From IMG/VR virus record IMGVR_UViG_3300025138_000324, positions 1 through 25,093 of that record: a stretch of DNA of 25,093 bases; one strand, written 5' to 3'. Origin of the DNA: a virus. The position numbers and the translations under genes were made by a program. This document shows, one piece after another, positions 7,087 to 15,930 of this stretch (position 1 is its first letter; the number at the start of each line of letters is the position of its first letter). The notes under the pieces were generated by a model. The model was not told the origin of the DNA. It saw only the letters and a list, made by a program, of their open reading frames with translations, and ran no database searches.

Positions 7087-8854
7087 ATGTTTGACCGCAT
7101 TCACGCATGGCTTGTACCGCAATCCTGCCGACATTGTGACCTTCACTTTCCATGGCCTCGAACTGAACTTCGTCATGTACATGCATGACTTGCTGTGCAA
7201 ATACTCCATCAGCTTTGATCTTCTCATTCATGAGTATCGTTGCCTTCTTCATAAGTATACTACCAGCAGACTGAAGTAACAGGTTAAGTGCTGAGTGTTC
7301 GGATCTAATCGGCAACCTGCGTCCGTCAATAGCAGGTAGCCAATCCTGTGTTTGAAGTCTGTTACTGATTGCTGACTTAAGTCTCTTGAGAGCAGGGATA
7401 CCATCCTCAAGCATTCTCTTCATAGTACTCCCTTCACGTCTTCCACCCCCTACGAGCTTACCTACAAGAGCATCCCCAGCACCATAGAGTGTGGCATACA
7501 TAATGCCCTTACCTACTGACCTAGACACTTTCATCTTGTCAGCATTGAACTGGTGTATGTCACCTTCCATGATCACTGATGCATATTCACCATCATCCCA
7601 CCTTGCCAGATAGTGGGCTAGGCAACGTAGTTCTAGTCCCGCCATATCACATCCAACCATAACCATGCCGGGTGTGGGTTTGAATAGTGCACGGCATTCT
7701 TCACCGAATGGGGATCCAATAGCAGGAACTTGTGCAAGATTAGGTCTTGAGTGTGAGCACCGAGAAGAGATAGTTCCAATGGTGTTGACATGCCCATGAA
7801 TGCGACCATCCCTAGATGCTCTGATCCATGACTCTTTGCCATCACTGAGCTGACCAATCCGCTTACATATAGTCAAGTAACGAGACAGTACCTTAGCTTC
7901 AGGGTAAGGTAAGTCAGATAATACTGACTCATCTACCTTTGCTCGCCCATCACCAGTCATCTCAGTAGGCTTCCATCCATACTGCTTGATGAGTGCATTC
8001 GCAATCTGCATACGACTGCCGGGGTTAAAGGGTACTACTCTCTTCTTCAATGGCCCCGGTATCAATCGACGTTGGATGTTGTAGGGTGCATCTTTCTTTC
8101 TGACATACTTAGCAGTAGTATCAGGGTCAGTGTAGAACTGGGGTGTCTTCATTGGTTCTTCTTGAGCAGGAAAGATCTCTTGGAGTTTCGCTTCAATCTT
8201 TGTCTTCTCACCGATGAGTGACGCATGCAATATAAAAGCAGCCTCCTCATCAAATTCGACACCAACGGCTTCCTGTTCAAGGATGATGTCTCGGAAGTCC
8301 CGCTCCATTTCGTAGACATCTGCATTGAATGTCCTCTCAATTAAGTGCCACAGCTTTGTGTTGACTAGAACATCTTTCTCACAGTAATCAGCCATCTGTT
8401 CTGTGAACTCTGACCAGTCTGTCTGTTTACCAAAGTCACCCTTATGGGATCCAAGACGATGGCCCCATGCCTCAAGAGAGTAACGGCCCCGTAAGTTGCC
8501 GGGCATCTTCTGGTTCTGAAAGTCTTTCTTCATGATGTCCGGGGCCATGATCCTACTGGCAAGTAAGGTATCTACACTTGCAGCATTATTCAGATTCAGT
8601 GAGGGATATAGCTTCTCAAGTGCAGGGATGTCAAACTTATCTATGTTGTGACCAATCAGCCTGTCAGCCAGACTGAGTTGGGCAAGAGCAGTCTTGATGT
8701 CGCGGCCATTGCCATAGCTGTCCGAGTAGATTGCTGAATCACCTGTGTCTGGGTTGAGCACAGCAATACAGTGAACAACCTCAAGGTCACTAAGTTCATC
8801 CCAATCCATAATCGCGTTCGTCTCAATATCAAATATCAGTTGGTACATAGCCAT
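7022..8854 (-). CDS. DNA polymerase, family A (T7 gp5-like)
   Basis: The 610-residue replicative polymerase has an N-terminal 3'-5' exonuclease domain (FDIETNAI near residue 8, LIGHNIDKFDIPALEKLYP near 85, DYCEKDVLVNTKLW near 155) and a C-terminal polymerase domain. Motif A is MVGCDMAGLELRCLAHYLA, motif B is KGIMYATLYGAGDALVG and motif C is VMHVHDEVQFEA, carrying the two catalytic Asp residues. It is shorter than T7 gp5 (704). I could not judge whether a thioredoxin-binding loop is present. The start lies 26 bases inside the preceding small gene, and the end is overlapped by the frame of the LAGLIDADG gene. Confidence 0.96.
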   Translation of the reverse strand: MAMYQLIFDIETNAIMDWDELSDLEVVHCIAVLNPDTGDSAIYSDSYGNGRDIKTALAQLSLADRLIGHNIDKFDIPALEKLYPSLNLNNAASVDTLLASRIMAPDIMKKDFQNQKMPGNLRGRYSLEAWGHRLGSHKGDFGKQTDWSEFTEQMADYCEKDVLVNTKLWHLIERTFNADVYEMERDFRDIILEQEAVGVEFDEEAAFILHASLIGEKTKIEAKLQEIFPAQEEPMKTPQFYTDPDTTAKYVRKKDAPYNIQRRLIPGPLKKRVVPFNPGSRMQIANALIKQYGWKPTEMTGDGRAKVDESVLSDLPYPEAKVLSRYLTICKRIGQLSDGKESWIRASRDGRIHGHVNTIGTISSRCSHSRPNLAQVPAIGSPFGEECRALFKPTPGMVMVGCDMAGLELRCLAHYLARWDDGEYASVIMEGDIHQFNADKMKVSRSVGKGIMYATLYGAGDALVGKLVGGGRREGSTMKRMLEDGIPALKRLKSAISNRLQTQDWLPAIDGRRLPIRSEHSALNLLLQSAGSILMKKATILMNEKIKADGVFAQQVMHVHDEVQFEAMESEGHNVGRIAVQAMRECGQTYDFRCPLDGEFKIGNSWADTH

Positions 8855-9026
8855 TCTCCATTAACCAGTCTCTAATCACTGGGTCCGATGCCAGTGCTTC
8901 TTTCAGTTTCGGAAGGATTAACTGCTCACCTTCATACTTTACTCTCGATGTGCGTTCTTTCTTGCCGGTCTTCTTCGACAACTCATTGGCCACATCTATC
9001 CAACTATTCTTACCTTTACGCATCAT
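8829..9026 (-). CDS. Hypothetical small protein between helicase and polymerase
   Basis: This short basic protein begins MMRKGKNSWIDVANELSKKT and ends DPVIRDWLMENGYVPTDI. I do not recognise a family. The composition is helical and charged. It could assist replication, given its place between the primase/helicase and the polymerase, but this is only position. The frame is open to an ATG at 9059, which would overlap the helicase gene by 44 bases; the ATG at 9026 was chosen because it reduces the overlap to 11 bases. Neither start has a strong ribosome-binding site. Confidence 0.6.
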   Translation of the reverse strand: MMRKGKNSWIDVANELSKKTGKKERTSRVKYEGEQLILPKLKEALASDPVIRDWLMENGYVPTDI

Positions 9027-10593
9027 TGAATGGGCTGCTATATTCGTGTAATCGACCAATGGTCGGGTTATATTCTAATGTTGCACACACCCCAGTGATG
9101 CCTGCATATCTATTCTTGAGCACACGCACAGTCGTATTCATTGCTTCAAGCTGGTCTTGCTGGTTACGTTCACATCCTAACACACTGTCACTGAGCTGAC
9201 CAATGGCTGAAGATCCACGTAGCTGACTGAGTGATGTTGCTGCACCTTCCTCATGGCCACGCCCATCAGGACGTTTGAGGTGGGACACCAACACACAGTG
9301 GATGTCAGTCTCCTCGACAAGTGAACGTAGCTTGGTCATAGTATTGTCAATCATCCTACGCTCATCACCCTCTGCTAAGGCAGACACAAGGATGGATAGG
9401 TGGTCGATGAATATGAACTTACATCCAAGTCCCTTGCACATGTATCTGACTTGACCAAGCAATCGTGATGGGTCTTGACTACCCCAGTGATCGTAGAGTA
9501 CCAAGTTACCATCACCCATTACCTCATCGAATGCACTCTTCTTCTCCTCGTCAGAAACGTCAGGCATCTTAGTATGTGGTATGTTCATATGCAAAGCCAT
9601 CAGACACTCAGCAGTTTTCTTCACTGACTCTTCGAGTGCAATGTATCCAACCTTATGTCCGTCGCGTACCAATGTGTAAGCTAGTTCACGACATACTGAT
9701 GACTTACCTATACCTGTACCAGCAGTAATAGTTACCAGTTCACCACCCCGCATGCCCATCAGTGATTGATTGAAACCTTCCCAAGGGTAGGGTACTGACC
9801 AACCACTCTCATCTTTACTGATGTGATCCCAAAGCTCATCACCAGCAATCACCCCATCAGGTCTGAATGTCTTAGCTTGCCAGATAGCTTGAGTTAGTTC
9901 CTCATGCTTTCCTTTCATTATGCATTCGTTAGGATCTTTCTCAGGTAGGCCATGCACAATCTTACACTTACCCGGTGTCAGTAAGTGGGCACATGAGTTA
10001 GCTGCCGCCTTGCCTGCTTCATCCTGATCGAAGCAAAGAACAATCTCTTGGAATGTTTCAAGCCACTCAATACTTCGAGTGATAGCCTTGCTTGCAGACG
10101 CGGCACCATTAGGTATTGAAACCACTGGCCACTTGTTGCCAAACACTTGACTGACTGACAATGCATCAATCTCTCCTTCGCACACAACAACACGCTTACC
10201 ATTAGTCTCCCATAGGTGTTCGCCGAATAAGTTAATAGACTTGGGTTCACCTAGCCATGTGAAGTTCTTCTTGGCATTACGTAACTTCTGAGCACGGAGT
10301 ACACCCTTACTGTCATGGTAGTTGGCAACTTGGACAGCCTGTCCGTTGTACGTACCCTGACCATACTTCCATTTCTTACACGTCTCTAGATTAAGACCCC
10401 GCTTCGTTAGCGGGATGTAGTCAACATCAATCAATCCCATATCAGTAGTCTCCATATCATGTGTGTCACCCTGCTTGTCTCCTTGATATCCGCAACCGGG
10501 AGAAAAGCAGTACTTACTTCCATCAGAATAGACAGCTAAGTTATTCTTGCTGCCACATTTATTGCACGGCTCATGACGCACAAACTCACCCAT
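9016..10593 (-). CDS. Primase/helicase (T7 gp4-like)
   Basis: This 525-residue bifunctional protein unwinds DNA at the fork and makes RNA primers. The N-terminal zinc site is visible as CNKCGS near residue 10 and YCFSPGCGYQ near 29. The TOPRIM primase core has VVVCEGEIDALSVSQ near 133 and IVLCFDQDEAGKAAA near 187. The helicase domain has Walker A in TITAGTGIGKSSVCRELAY and a Walker-B-like KFIFIDHLSIL, then CVLVSHLKRPDG and the QLRGSSAIGQLSD segment before the C-terminus. Length is close to T7 gp4A (566). GGAGG lies upstream of the ATG, and the gene overlaps the resolvase stop by eight bases. Confidence 0.96.
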   Translation of the reverse strand: MGEFVRHEPCNKCGSKNNLAVYSDGSKYCFSPGCGYQGDKQGDTHDMETTDMGLIDVDYIPLTKRGLNLETCKKWKYGQGTYNGQAVQVANYHDSKGVLRAQKLRNAKKNFTWLGEPKSINLFGEHLWETNGKRVVVCEGEIDALSVSQVFGNKWPVVSIPNGAASASKAITRSIEWLETFQEIVLCFDQDEAGKAAANSCAHLLTPGKCKIVHGLPEKDPNECIMKGKHEELTQAIWQAKTFRPDGVIAGDELWDHISKDESGWSVPYPWEGFNQSLMGMRGGELVTITAGTGIGKSSVCRELAYTLVRDGHKVGYIALEESVKKTAECLMALHMNIPHTKMPDVSDEEKKSAFDEVMGDGNLVLYDHWGSQDPSRLLGQVRYMCKGLGCKFIFIDHLSILVSALAEGDERRMIDNTMTKLRSLVEETDIHCVLVSHLKRPDGRGHEEGAATSLSQLRGSSAIGQLSDSVLGCERNQQDQLEAMNTTVRVLKNRYAGITGVCATLEYNPTIGRLHEYSSPFNDA

Positions 10594-10984
10594 ATTCAGT
10601 TACCTCCAATTGAATGCACGGTTCATCTCCATATTCTTTACGTGCAAGCACGCTGATTATTTGATCATCATCAAACCATAGGACTCTGTTCAGAACATCC
10701 AATGTCTTCAGGTAGTTGTCGATATCCCCACGAGGAGCGACCTTCTTTGTCTTCTTCGGACGAGGACAGAAGAAGGTCACATCCAAGTGAAGGGGACCGC
10801 TGAAGGGTAAGAGTTCTGAGAGTTCAATACCACTGAGAAACTCTGCTGAATCTGTTCTGAACTTAGTGTAGTTCTTCCCATAATACACATGGCCCCGCCT
10901 CGTCACCCGAGGGCGAGAAGCAGGGACAGGTTTAATGGGGAGAGTAAACTCAAAAGTCGCTATCGTGTTGAGGTTCTGGATCAT
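10586..10984 (-). CDS. RusA-type Holliday junction resolvase
   Basis: The conserved part opens FEFTLPIKPVPASRPRVTRR, the typical RusA beginning, and ends with PRGDIDNYLKTLDVLN and VLWFDDDQIISVLARKEYGD, which hold the clustered Asp residues that bind metal in RusA. These enzymes cut branched DNA during recombination and clear junctions before packaging. In T7 this map position (between ssDNA-binding protein and primase/helicase) is held by endonuclease I, an unrelated resolvase, so this looks like functional replacement. The frame is open to 11092, but the extra N-terminus overlaps the ssDNA-binding gene and lacks family likeness. The ATG at 10984 gives 132 aa and normal RusA length. Confidence 0.87.
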   Translation of the reverse strand: MIQNLNTIATFEFTLPIKPVPASRPRVTRRGHVYYGKNYTKFRTDSAEFLSGIELSELLPFSGPLHLDVTFFCPRPKKTKKVAPRGDIDNYLKTLDVLNRVLWFDDDQIISVLARKEYGDEPCIQLEVTEYG

Positions 10985-11555
10985 CGGAGGCTGTGTCTTC
11001 CTTGTGTTGTGATATGAATCCATCAACCTTACCGAAACCGAATGAGTCAAAGTCTGACCCACCAAACTCTTTGAGATCAATAACCTGAACACTCTTCAGT
11101 AGGAGTGTGATACCTGCACCCAGTGCTGGGCTGAACCAAGGGTTGATGTCGTACCCAACCTTGATGGTGCTGCCACTACCGATTGAAATATCATCAGGTT
11201 TGATCATGCCACCACGGCTGTCAAAGATGACTGGGCGTTGTGCCCACTTTGCACCGGGCTTACCTGCCTGTGCTTTCAGTGTGAACTTGAACTCGATCTC
11301 ACCAGTAGGTGCACCATCTTCTTCAACGTGCGTGATAGACAGGGGGTGCTTCTTAACAGTCTTACCCTGCTTCTTCTGTTCAAGATCATGGTGCTCTTCA
11401 TGGATCTGTTGAATGTGTTGAAGGAACTTACCTCCTTCTTCAGCATCCAGCCTGAGCTTAGTCTCATACGTACCCTCAGGATTGAATTTAGTTTCGGGCT
11501 TGGAGATCTTTGGCCAGACCGCCTTGCCTGCTGGTGATGCATAGTTCTTTGCCAT
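10950..11555 (-). CDS. Single-stranded DNA-binding protein (T7 gp2.5-like)
   Basis: This 201-residue OB-fold type protein should coat ssDNA and contact the polymerase and helicase. It begins MAKNYASPAGKAVWPKISKP, contains KVGYDINPWFSPALGAGITL, a conserved block in marine T7-like ssDNA-binding proteins, and ends in an acidic tail (DTASDDPEPQHDSDF) with a final Phe. The acidic tail plus terminal aromatic residue is the hallmark of gp2.5. AAAGGAATAAACA before the ATG is a good ribosome-binding site. It follows the RNA polymerase gene by 12 bases, as in a polymerase-led class II operon. Confidence 0.9.
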   Translation of the reverse strand: MAKNYASPAGKAVWPKISKPETKFNPEGTYETKLRLDAEEGGKFLQHIQQIHEEHHDLEQKKQGKTVKKHPLSITHVEEDGAPTGEIEFKFTLKAQAGKPGAKWAQRPVIFDSRGGMIKPDDISIGSGSTIKVGYDINPWFSPALGAGITLLLKSVQVIDLKEFGGSDFDSFGFGKVDGFISQHKEDTASDDPEPQHDSDF

Positions 11556-11567
11556 TGTTTATTCCTT

Positions 11568-13952
11568 TCAGGAAAAGTAATAGTGAGCCTGTTTAACTAG
11601 CGATATATCCAAATCGCCTTGGGGTGGTGGCTCAGGTAGGTCCACCCCAGATGGTACTAAATATTTGAGTTCGTTGTAGGTATCTTCGAGGACATTCCCA
11701 GAAAATAAATTGACTGTTGCCTGACGTGCAGCTGCTGCCATGATAGGGACGTTAGGTGCATGTACCTCATAGTTATCGTGGACCATCAGGTAGTCATTCA
11801 CGCCATTGTCTGCTGCGATGTTGATTGCCTCACCAAGTAACCCACCCATGCCGTCAAGACTATGCACCCAGTTAGGGGCCATTGAGTTGACTGACTTTCT
11901 CTTAGATGGTTCACCGTTGTCTTTACGAATACGTGTCTGTCTAATCACGCCGAAGACAGTAGTCTTAATGTTCAGATGTGATTGCTTCTCATAATGCATC
12001 CGTACTGGTAGACCCAGAGGTGTGGTCCATTGAGGAACAATGTCGTTGTCAATACAGATGGCAGCAACATCTTGAAGCCACTCCATACCTTGGCGTGCTG
12101 CATGCACTGACATTCCTATTGCTTCCCATATCTTCTCACCTAGCCAGTTACATGGCTTGTAAGTCTCGTCGCCGAAGGGATTCTCTTTACCTTTCTTTAG
12201 TTCGGCATAGAACCACTCAGCAGTGTAGTTTTTACATGAGAAAAGTTTAGAACCATATGGCTGAGTCATAGTCTGACGCTTGACTGACTTACGATCAAGG
12301 CCAAACTTCTGCCAGCCTGATGCATACTCATGACTACTGTTCTCAATAATCTTTAGAGTGTTCTCTGCAACCTGCCGGTATAGGTCATTGGGATGTTCGC
12401 AGGGTAGGCAGTTAGTTGCGGCTGCACTTGCAGGGTCACGCAGTGCTAATGCATAGAGCTGTAGTCCTTGGTTAGTTGCATCAATCCCAATAGGTAAAGT
12501 AGTCCTGAACTTAGGATTGTCATGCATCTGAGCGAACTCACCACATGCTGCGAGGAAGAACCAAGGTTCATCAGCTTCAGTCCAGTCCATGTAGGTGAGG
12601 GGATCTCTACCCACAGATAGTAGTATCTCTTTGTTGCGTTCAGTCCATGCAATGCGTTGGTCATAGCTTAACTTGTCATGGCCATAACTATTAGCTAGGT
12701 GGATCATCAGCCACTTCGCACCAGTCTCAGTCATCTCCATGCTGTTGGAGAAGCTAAGCAGTGAACGTGCATACGACGGGCCTTGTGGCTGTAAGAAGTA
12801 AGGCTGAGGATAGGCTCTGCCTCTGAAGTCTAGGGTCAGTGGGTAGTACACATCCTGATCTTTGAACTTGTCAGCTAGGCTGAGTACACGCAGGGCATGC
12901 AGACGTTGTGACCTCTGTCGCTCATTGTCAAAGTGTTGCTTAGCTGCACGTCTACGCCACTCCTTACGTGACTCTTTATTCGTTTTAATATCAGCAGGTT
13001 TAGCTGGTAGTGGCTCATCCTCAGAGGACACCAGTCCATCCACTGCTACACCCTTCTCCCAGCAATGCTTCATCACATCAAGAACAAAGTGATTTACTTT
13101 ATATGGTGTAGACTGCACAGCATTAACTGCACGGTAAACCTTCGGCATATCAGCAAGTGCAACGGTGTCTAGGTGTGTCTTATCTGTGGTTTTAATCAGC
13201 GGCCTACGTCTAGTAATATCAGTTGAGTAACCACCAATGAACACATTAGCCCACGCTAAGGGCCGCTCGATCATAGGAAGGAAGACGGGATCTAACCCTT
13301 CCATATATGCGTGAGCACCCTTGAACCAAGTGATCAAATCTTCGGTAGGATCAACCCACTGTTCAGCTTTACCGAATTGATTTTTACGGGCAACAATATC
13401 AATCAACCCTGTTGCCTGCCTCATGAGTTCCAGACACACAATACCTACTCGGATTCTTTCTTCAGTGTTCCACTTGGGAAGCACGATGTCATGAAACCTG
13501 AGAGTCTTGTCGATGAACTTGGCCTTGTTCTGAGTGGACTTGAACCTATCCAATACTCTATTCATCTGTGCCCAGAGGGTTGAGTACTCTTCCTTCAGTG
13601 TTCTATACTTGTACTCATCTTCAACTAAGTTACCTATATGTGCTGCTGTTCCAGTCATCTTCCTGCCACCACTGATTGCATCAAGCGTAGCTCTTGCAGT
13701 CAAGGCAGCTAGAACCTTCACAGGTATCAATTCAATATGATGTAGAGCACGATGCTTCTTACCTGCTGAGTGCTGGGCATGGTGAATCCAGTCCTTGAAG
13801 TGATCAGCCAGTAGCACAATGCTGTTCTGTAATAGCCGCTGACCTGCCGGGTGAGTTGACTCAATATTCAACTCGGTAGCACGAGATACCTTTGAGTGGT
13901 ATCTCTCTCTCCCTCGATCCAACATCTCTTGTTCAAGATCTTGTTGTCGCAT
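11568..13952 (-). CDS. Phage single-subunit RNA polymerase (T7 gp1-like)
   Basis: The 794-residue enzyme transcribes middle and late phage genes from phage promoters. Catalytic motifs are in order: motif A IGIDATNQGLQLYALALRD (Asp near residue 491), motif B KRQTMTQPYGSKLFSCKNY (Lys near 558) and motif C NWVHSLDGMGG followed by YLMVHDNYEVHAPN (Asp near 726). These correspond to T7 D537, K631 and D812. It is about 90 residues shorter than T7 RNA polymerase and ends YYFS rather than FAFA. GGAG lies five bases before the ATG. The gene begins 17 bases after the integrase stop, so it probably shares the early transcript with it. Confidence 0.96.
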   Translation of the reverse strand: MRQQDLEQEMLDRGRERYHSKVSRATELNIESTHPAGQRLLQNSIVLLADHFKDWIHHAQHSAGKKHRALHHIELIPVKVLAALTARATLDAISGGRKMTGTAAHIGNLVEDEYKYRTLKEEYSTLWAQMNRVLDRFKSTQNKAKFIDKTLRFHDIVLPKWNTEERIRVGIVCLELMRQATGLIDIVARKNQFGKAEQWVDPTEDLITWFKGAHAYMEGLDPVFLPMIERPLAWANVFIGGYSTDITRRRPLIKTTDKTHLDTVALADMPKVYRAVNAVQSTPYKVNHFVLDVMKHCWEKGVAVDGLVSSEDEPLPAKPADIKTNKESRKEWRRRAAKQHFDNERQRSQRLHALRVLSLADKFKDQDVYYPLTLDFRGRAYPQPYFLQPQGPSYARSLLSFSNSMEMTETGAKWLMIHLANSYGHDKLSYDQRIAWTERNKEILLSVGRDPLTYMDWTEADEPWFFLAACGEFAQMHDNPKFRTTLPIGIDATNQGLQLYALALRDPASAAATNCLPCEHPNDLYRQVAENTLKIIENSSHEYASGWQKFGLDRKSVKRQTMTQPYGSKLFSCKNYTAEWFYAELKKGKENPFGDETYKPCNWLGEKIWEAIGMSVHAARQGMEWLQDVAAICIDNDIVPQWTTPLGLPVRMHYEKQSHLNIKTTVFGVIRQTRIRKDNGEPSKRKSVNSMAPNWVHSLDGMGGLLGEAINIAADNGVNDYLMVHDNYEVHAPNVPIMAAAARQATVNLFSGNVLEDTYNELKYLVPSGVDLPEPPPQGDLDISLVKQAHYYFS

Positions 13953-13969
13953 CCTTGCTCCAATGGTGC

Positions 13970-14995
13970 TTATATTAGCAGATCATCAATGTTCGTGCAG
14001 GACTCCAGCTTACTGATGTCATCTTGCAGCCTCTCAGTATTCAGGTGAGTGTACCTTTGAGTAGTAGACAGATCTTTGTGACCAGCCAACTCCTGTATAC
14101 GCCTGAGATCTGAACCATTCTGACTCAACCGAGAACAGAATGTGTGTCTCATTGCATGAAGTATATCACCTTTACCCATGCCAATAGAGTTGCGTACACC
14201 ATGCCACTCCTTGCAGGCAGCATCATAGTTCATGCTGAAGTACCAGTTATTAGTATCAGTTGATGCCAACAACTTATGCACCCGGCTTGTCATAGGTATT
14301 GATCGAGCAGCATTGTTCTTAGTCTCACCTTCATGTAAGACAATCATGTTCTTGTCAAGGAACACATTGCCTCGGGTTAATCCAAGAGCTTCACTGATAC
14401 GCATGCCAGTATCAAAGAGGATAACAATCAACCTAAAGAACTCAGGATTATTGTTAGCCTTGCATGCTTCAAGAATCTTACGCTGCTCATCTTCGGTGTA
14501 CCAACGGAACCTAGTAGGTGGTTCACCTTGTCTAGGTATGTGAGGTACAGTTGTTAGATCCTTACGTCTTGCAGAGTGATGCAGTACTACAGAAATAATA
14601 CTCAGCTTTCTGTTGATAGTACCCGAGCTGTTACCCATGCGCTCAAGACTGATTACATACTGATCAAGTACATCTGTTGTTATGTCAGTAAGTAAAGTCT
14701 CATCACCGATGTCCGCACGTACCTTGTTAAGTCTGTTCTTCGTAGACCTAGCTGACTTCTGCTTAGACCATTTGAGTTGCCACACTGTGTCAGCAACAGG
14801 ACCAAATGATTTTCCCTGTATAGTTTCAGGTTCAGGATCAGGATCTACGTCAGGACTAAGACCCTTCATCACCCTAGCTTTAGCTTCAACCTCCCAAGCT
14901 AACGCTGCTTCTTTAGATGGTTTGTTACGCCGGTAACGCACACCACCATGAACAAAGTCCACCTGAAATGATGAACCTCTTACTCGTATAGTCAT
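13970..14995 (-). CDS. int: Tyrosine-recombinase integrase
   Basis: This site-specific recombinase would insert the phage genome into a host attachment site. The N-terminus (MTIRVRGSSFQVDFVHGGVR) looks like a small arm-binding domain, followed by a SAM-like core-binding domain (TDITTDVLDQYVISLERMGN). The catalytic domain has the first Arg in FDTGMRISEALGL, Lys in EGETKNNAARSIPMT, the HxxR box in HAMRHTFCSRL, the second His in ELAGHKDLSTTQ and the nucleophile in RYTHLN, so the R-K-H-R-H-Y set is complete. GGAGG five bases before the ATG at 14995 fixes the start, although the frame extends to 15040. Its place upstream of RNA polymerase matches integrase-bearing marine T7-like phages. No excisionase or repressor was recognised in this window. 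Confidence 0.93.
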   Translation of the reverse strand: MTIRVRGSSFQVDFVHGGVRYRRNKPSKEAALAWEVEAKARVMKGLSPDVDPDPEPETIQGKSFGPVADTVWQLKWSKQKSARSTKNRLNKVRADIGDETLLTDITTDVLDQYVISLERMGNSSGTINRKLSIISVVLHHSARRKDLTTVPHIPRQGEPPTRFRWYTEDEQRKILEACKANNNPEFFRLIVILFDTGMRISEALGLTRGNVFLDKNMIVLHEGETKNNAARSIPMTSRVHKLLASTDTNNWYFSMNYDAACKEWHGVRNSIGMGKGDILHAMRHTFCSRLSQNGSDLRRIQELAGHKDLSTTQRYTHLNTERLQDDISKLESCTNIDDLLI

Positions 14996-15008
14996 ATCTA
15001 CCTCCAGT

Positions 15009-15251
15009 TTAATGATCGTCCCCAACAAATACTTTGTCACTGTGCTTATCCATCAGCTCCATGAATGTGTCAAGCTGACCACACTTGTTTAACTGATAGC
15101 ACATCTCTTCAGCGAGATCTTCACACCCTTCATCGCACCAGTCTTGAACAAAGTGGCGTGCTATTACTCGTAGCTTACCTCTCTTCAGCCATCGCAAGCA
15201 TTCGTTGAGTGGTTTAGTTATAGATACTTTGTAGTCTTCAGGGTTCTTCAT
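15009..15251 (-). CDS. Hypothetical 80-aa protein upstream of the integrase
   Basis: No family was recognised. The protein begins MKNPEDYKVSITKPLNECLR, has a basic patch (LKRGKLRVIARHF) and an acidic, Cys-containing middle (DWCDEGCEDLAEEMCYQLNK), and ends in DKVFVGDDH. It appears helical and soluble. The ATG overlaps the stop of the 48-aa gene by four bases (ATGA), and the stop is 13 bases before the integrase start, so it is translated in the same chain. A regulatory or directionality role for integration is conceivable from position alone, with no sequence support. Confidence 0.7.
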   Translation of the reverse strand: MKNPEDYKVSITKPLNECLRWLKRGKLRVIARHFVQDWCDEGCEDLAEEMCYQLNKCGQLDTFMELMDKHSDKVFVGDDH

Positions 15252-15394
15252 TTGTTTTTCCTTTTCTTAAACCTTTTAAATGTGGTTGCTTTAGTACCTT
15301 CCTTATGTATTACTTTGTTCTGTTTTCCATGTATAAAACGCTGTAACCTTCTGTGTTCCACATCATTGATCATTTGGTTCTTCTTCCTTGTCAT
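15248..15394 (-). CDS. 48-aa highly basic protein
   Basis: This short gene starts MTRKKNQMINDVEHRRLQRF and ends KRFKKRKNK. About a third of its residues are Lys or Arg, so nucleic-acid binding is plausible but unproven. It is supported by ATGA overlaps at both ends: its ATG overlaps the stop of the 179-aa gene, and its TGA overlaps the ATG of the 80-aa gene. AAAGG lies about seven bases upstream. The frame exactly fills what would otherwise be a 140-bp gap in a gene-dense block. Confidence 0.65.
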   Translation of the reverse strand: MTRKKNQMINDVEHRRLQRFIHGKQNKVIHKEGTKATTFKRFKKRKNK

Positions 15395-15930
15395 CGATTA
15401 CCTTTCTGTTTAAATTTTTTAGCAGTAAATTTGCCGACAAGTTTAGTCTGTCCTGATCTATCTTGGATACGATCAACACCATCAATGCCACGCTGAGATG
15501 AGTTCGGTGCTTCAGGCATATAAGTGACGTTTCTTTCAGAAAAACCTAGTGGCATTTCAGAACCTTCAGGTAGAACAAAGAGATGGAATTGATTAGCTTC
15601 ATCTACCTTCCTTGACTCTTCAGGATATAACTCAATAGCTATCCGTTCTTCACCAGCTATTTGATTCTTGATGTCCTGAAACTCACGCCAGTCATGTCGA
15701 GAAGATCTATCTTCATTCCTGATGCTGATGTAAAGCCAACCAGTTTCATTTCGAGTGAGTCCCTTATCAGCTACTTGGATCAGATACTTACGTGATGCAT
15801 ACCACCTAAGTGTTTTCCTCCACTCATAATTAGGATCTTCGGGAGACAGCTCATCTTTCATAGCTTCCGTTATCTCTTCTAACTTACCAGCACAACCAGC
15901 AGTACGGTCACCATATTTATTATCCATCAT
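15391..15930 (-). CDS. Conserved phage protein of unknown function, 179 aa
   Basis: The middle block (residues about 65-125) reads GWLYISIRNEDRSSRHDWRE, then FQDIKNQIAGEERIAIELYP, ESRKVDEANQFHLFVLP and PLGF. I recognise this as a block seen in many phage hypothetical proteins (HDWREFQxIKNxIxGxExxAxELYPxESRxVDxANQYHLWV), of unknown function. The C-terminus is basic (KFTAKKFKQKGNR). AAAGGATCTA precedes two adjacent ATG codons (15930 and 15927). It overlaps the preceding gene by 11 bases and the following one by four. Confidence 0.8.
   Translation of the reverse strand: MMDNKYGDRTAGCAGKLEEITEAMKDELSPEDPNYEWRKTLRWYASRKYLIQVADKGLTRNETGWLYISIRNEDRSSRHDWREFQDIKNQIAGEERIAIELYPEESRKVDEANQFHLFVLPEGSEMPLGFSERNVTYMPEAPNSSQRGIDGVDRIQDRSGQTKLVGKFTAKKFKQKGNR

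Noticed and set aside
8888-9199. Plus-strand open frame of 103 codons over the helicase/polymerase junction
   Set aside because: It is antisense to two real genes and a credible small gene; its composition is typical of reverse-strand shadows.
13952-13970. Attachment-site core next to the integrase
   Set aside because: The 17-bp gap has no tRNA-like T-arm, and no tRNA gene part was seen elsewhere; without a host genome the core cannot be identified.
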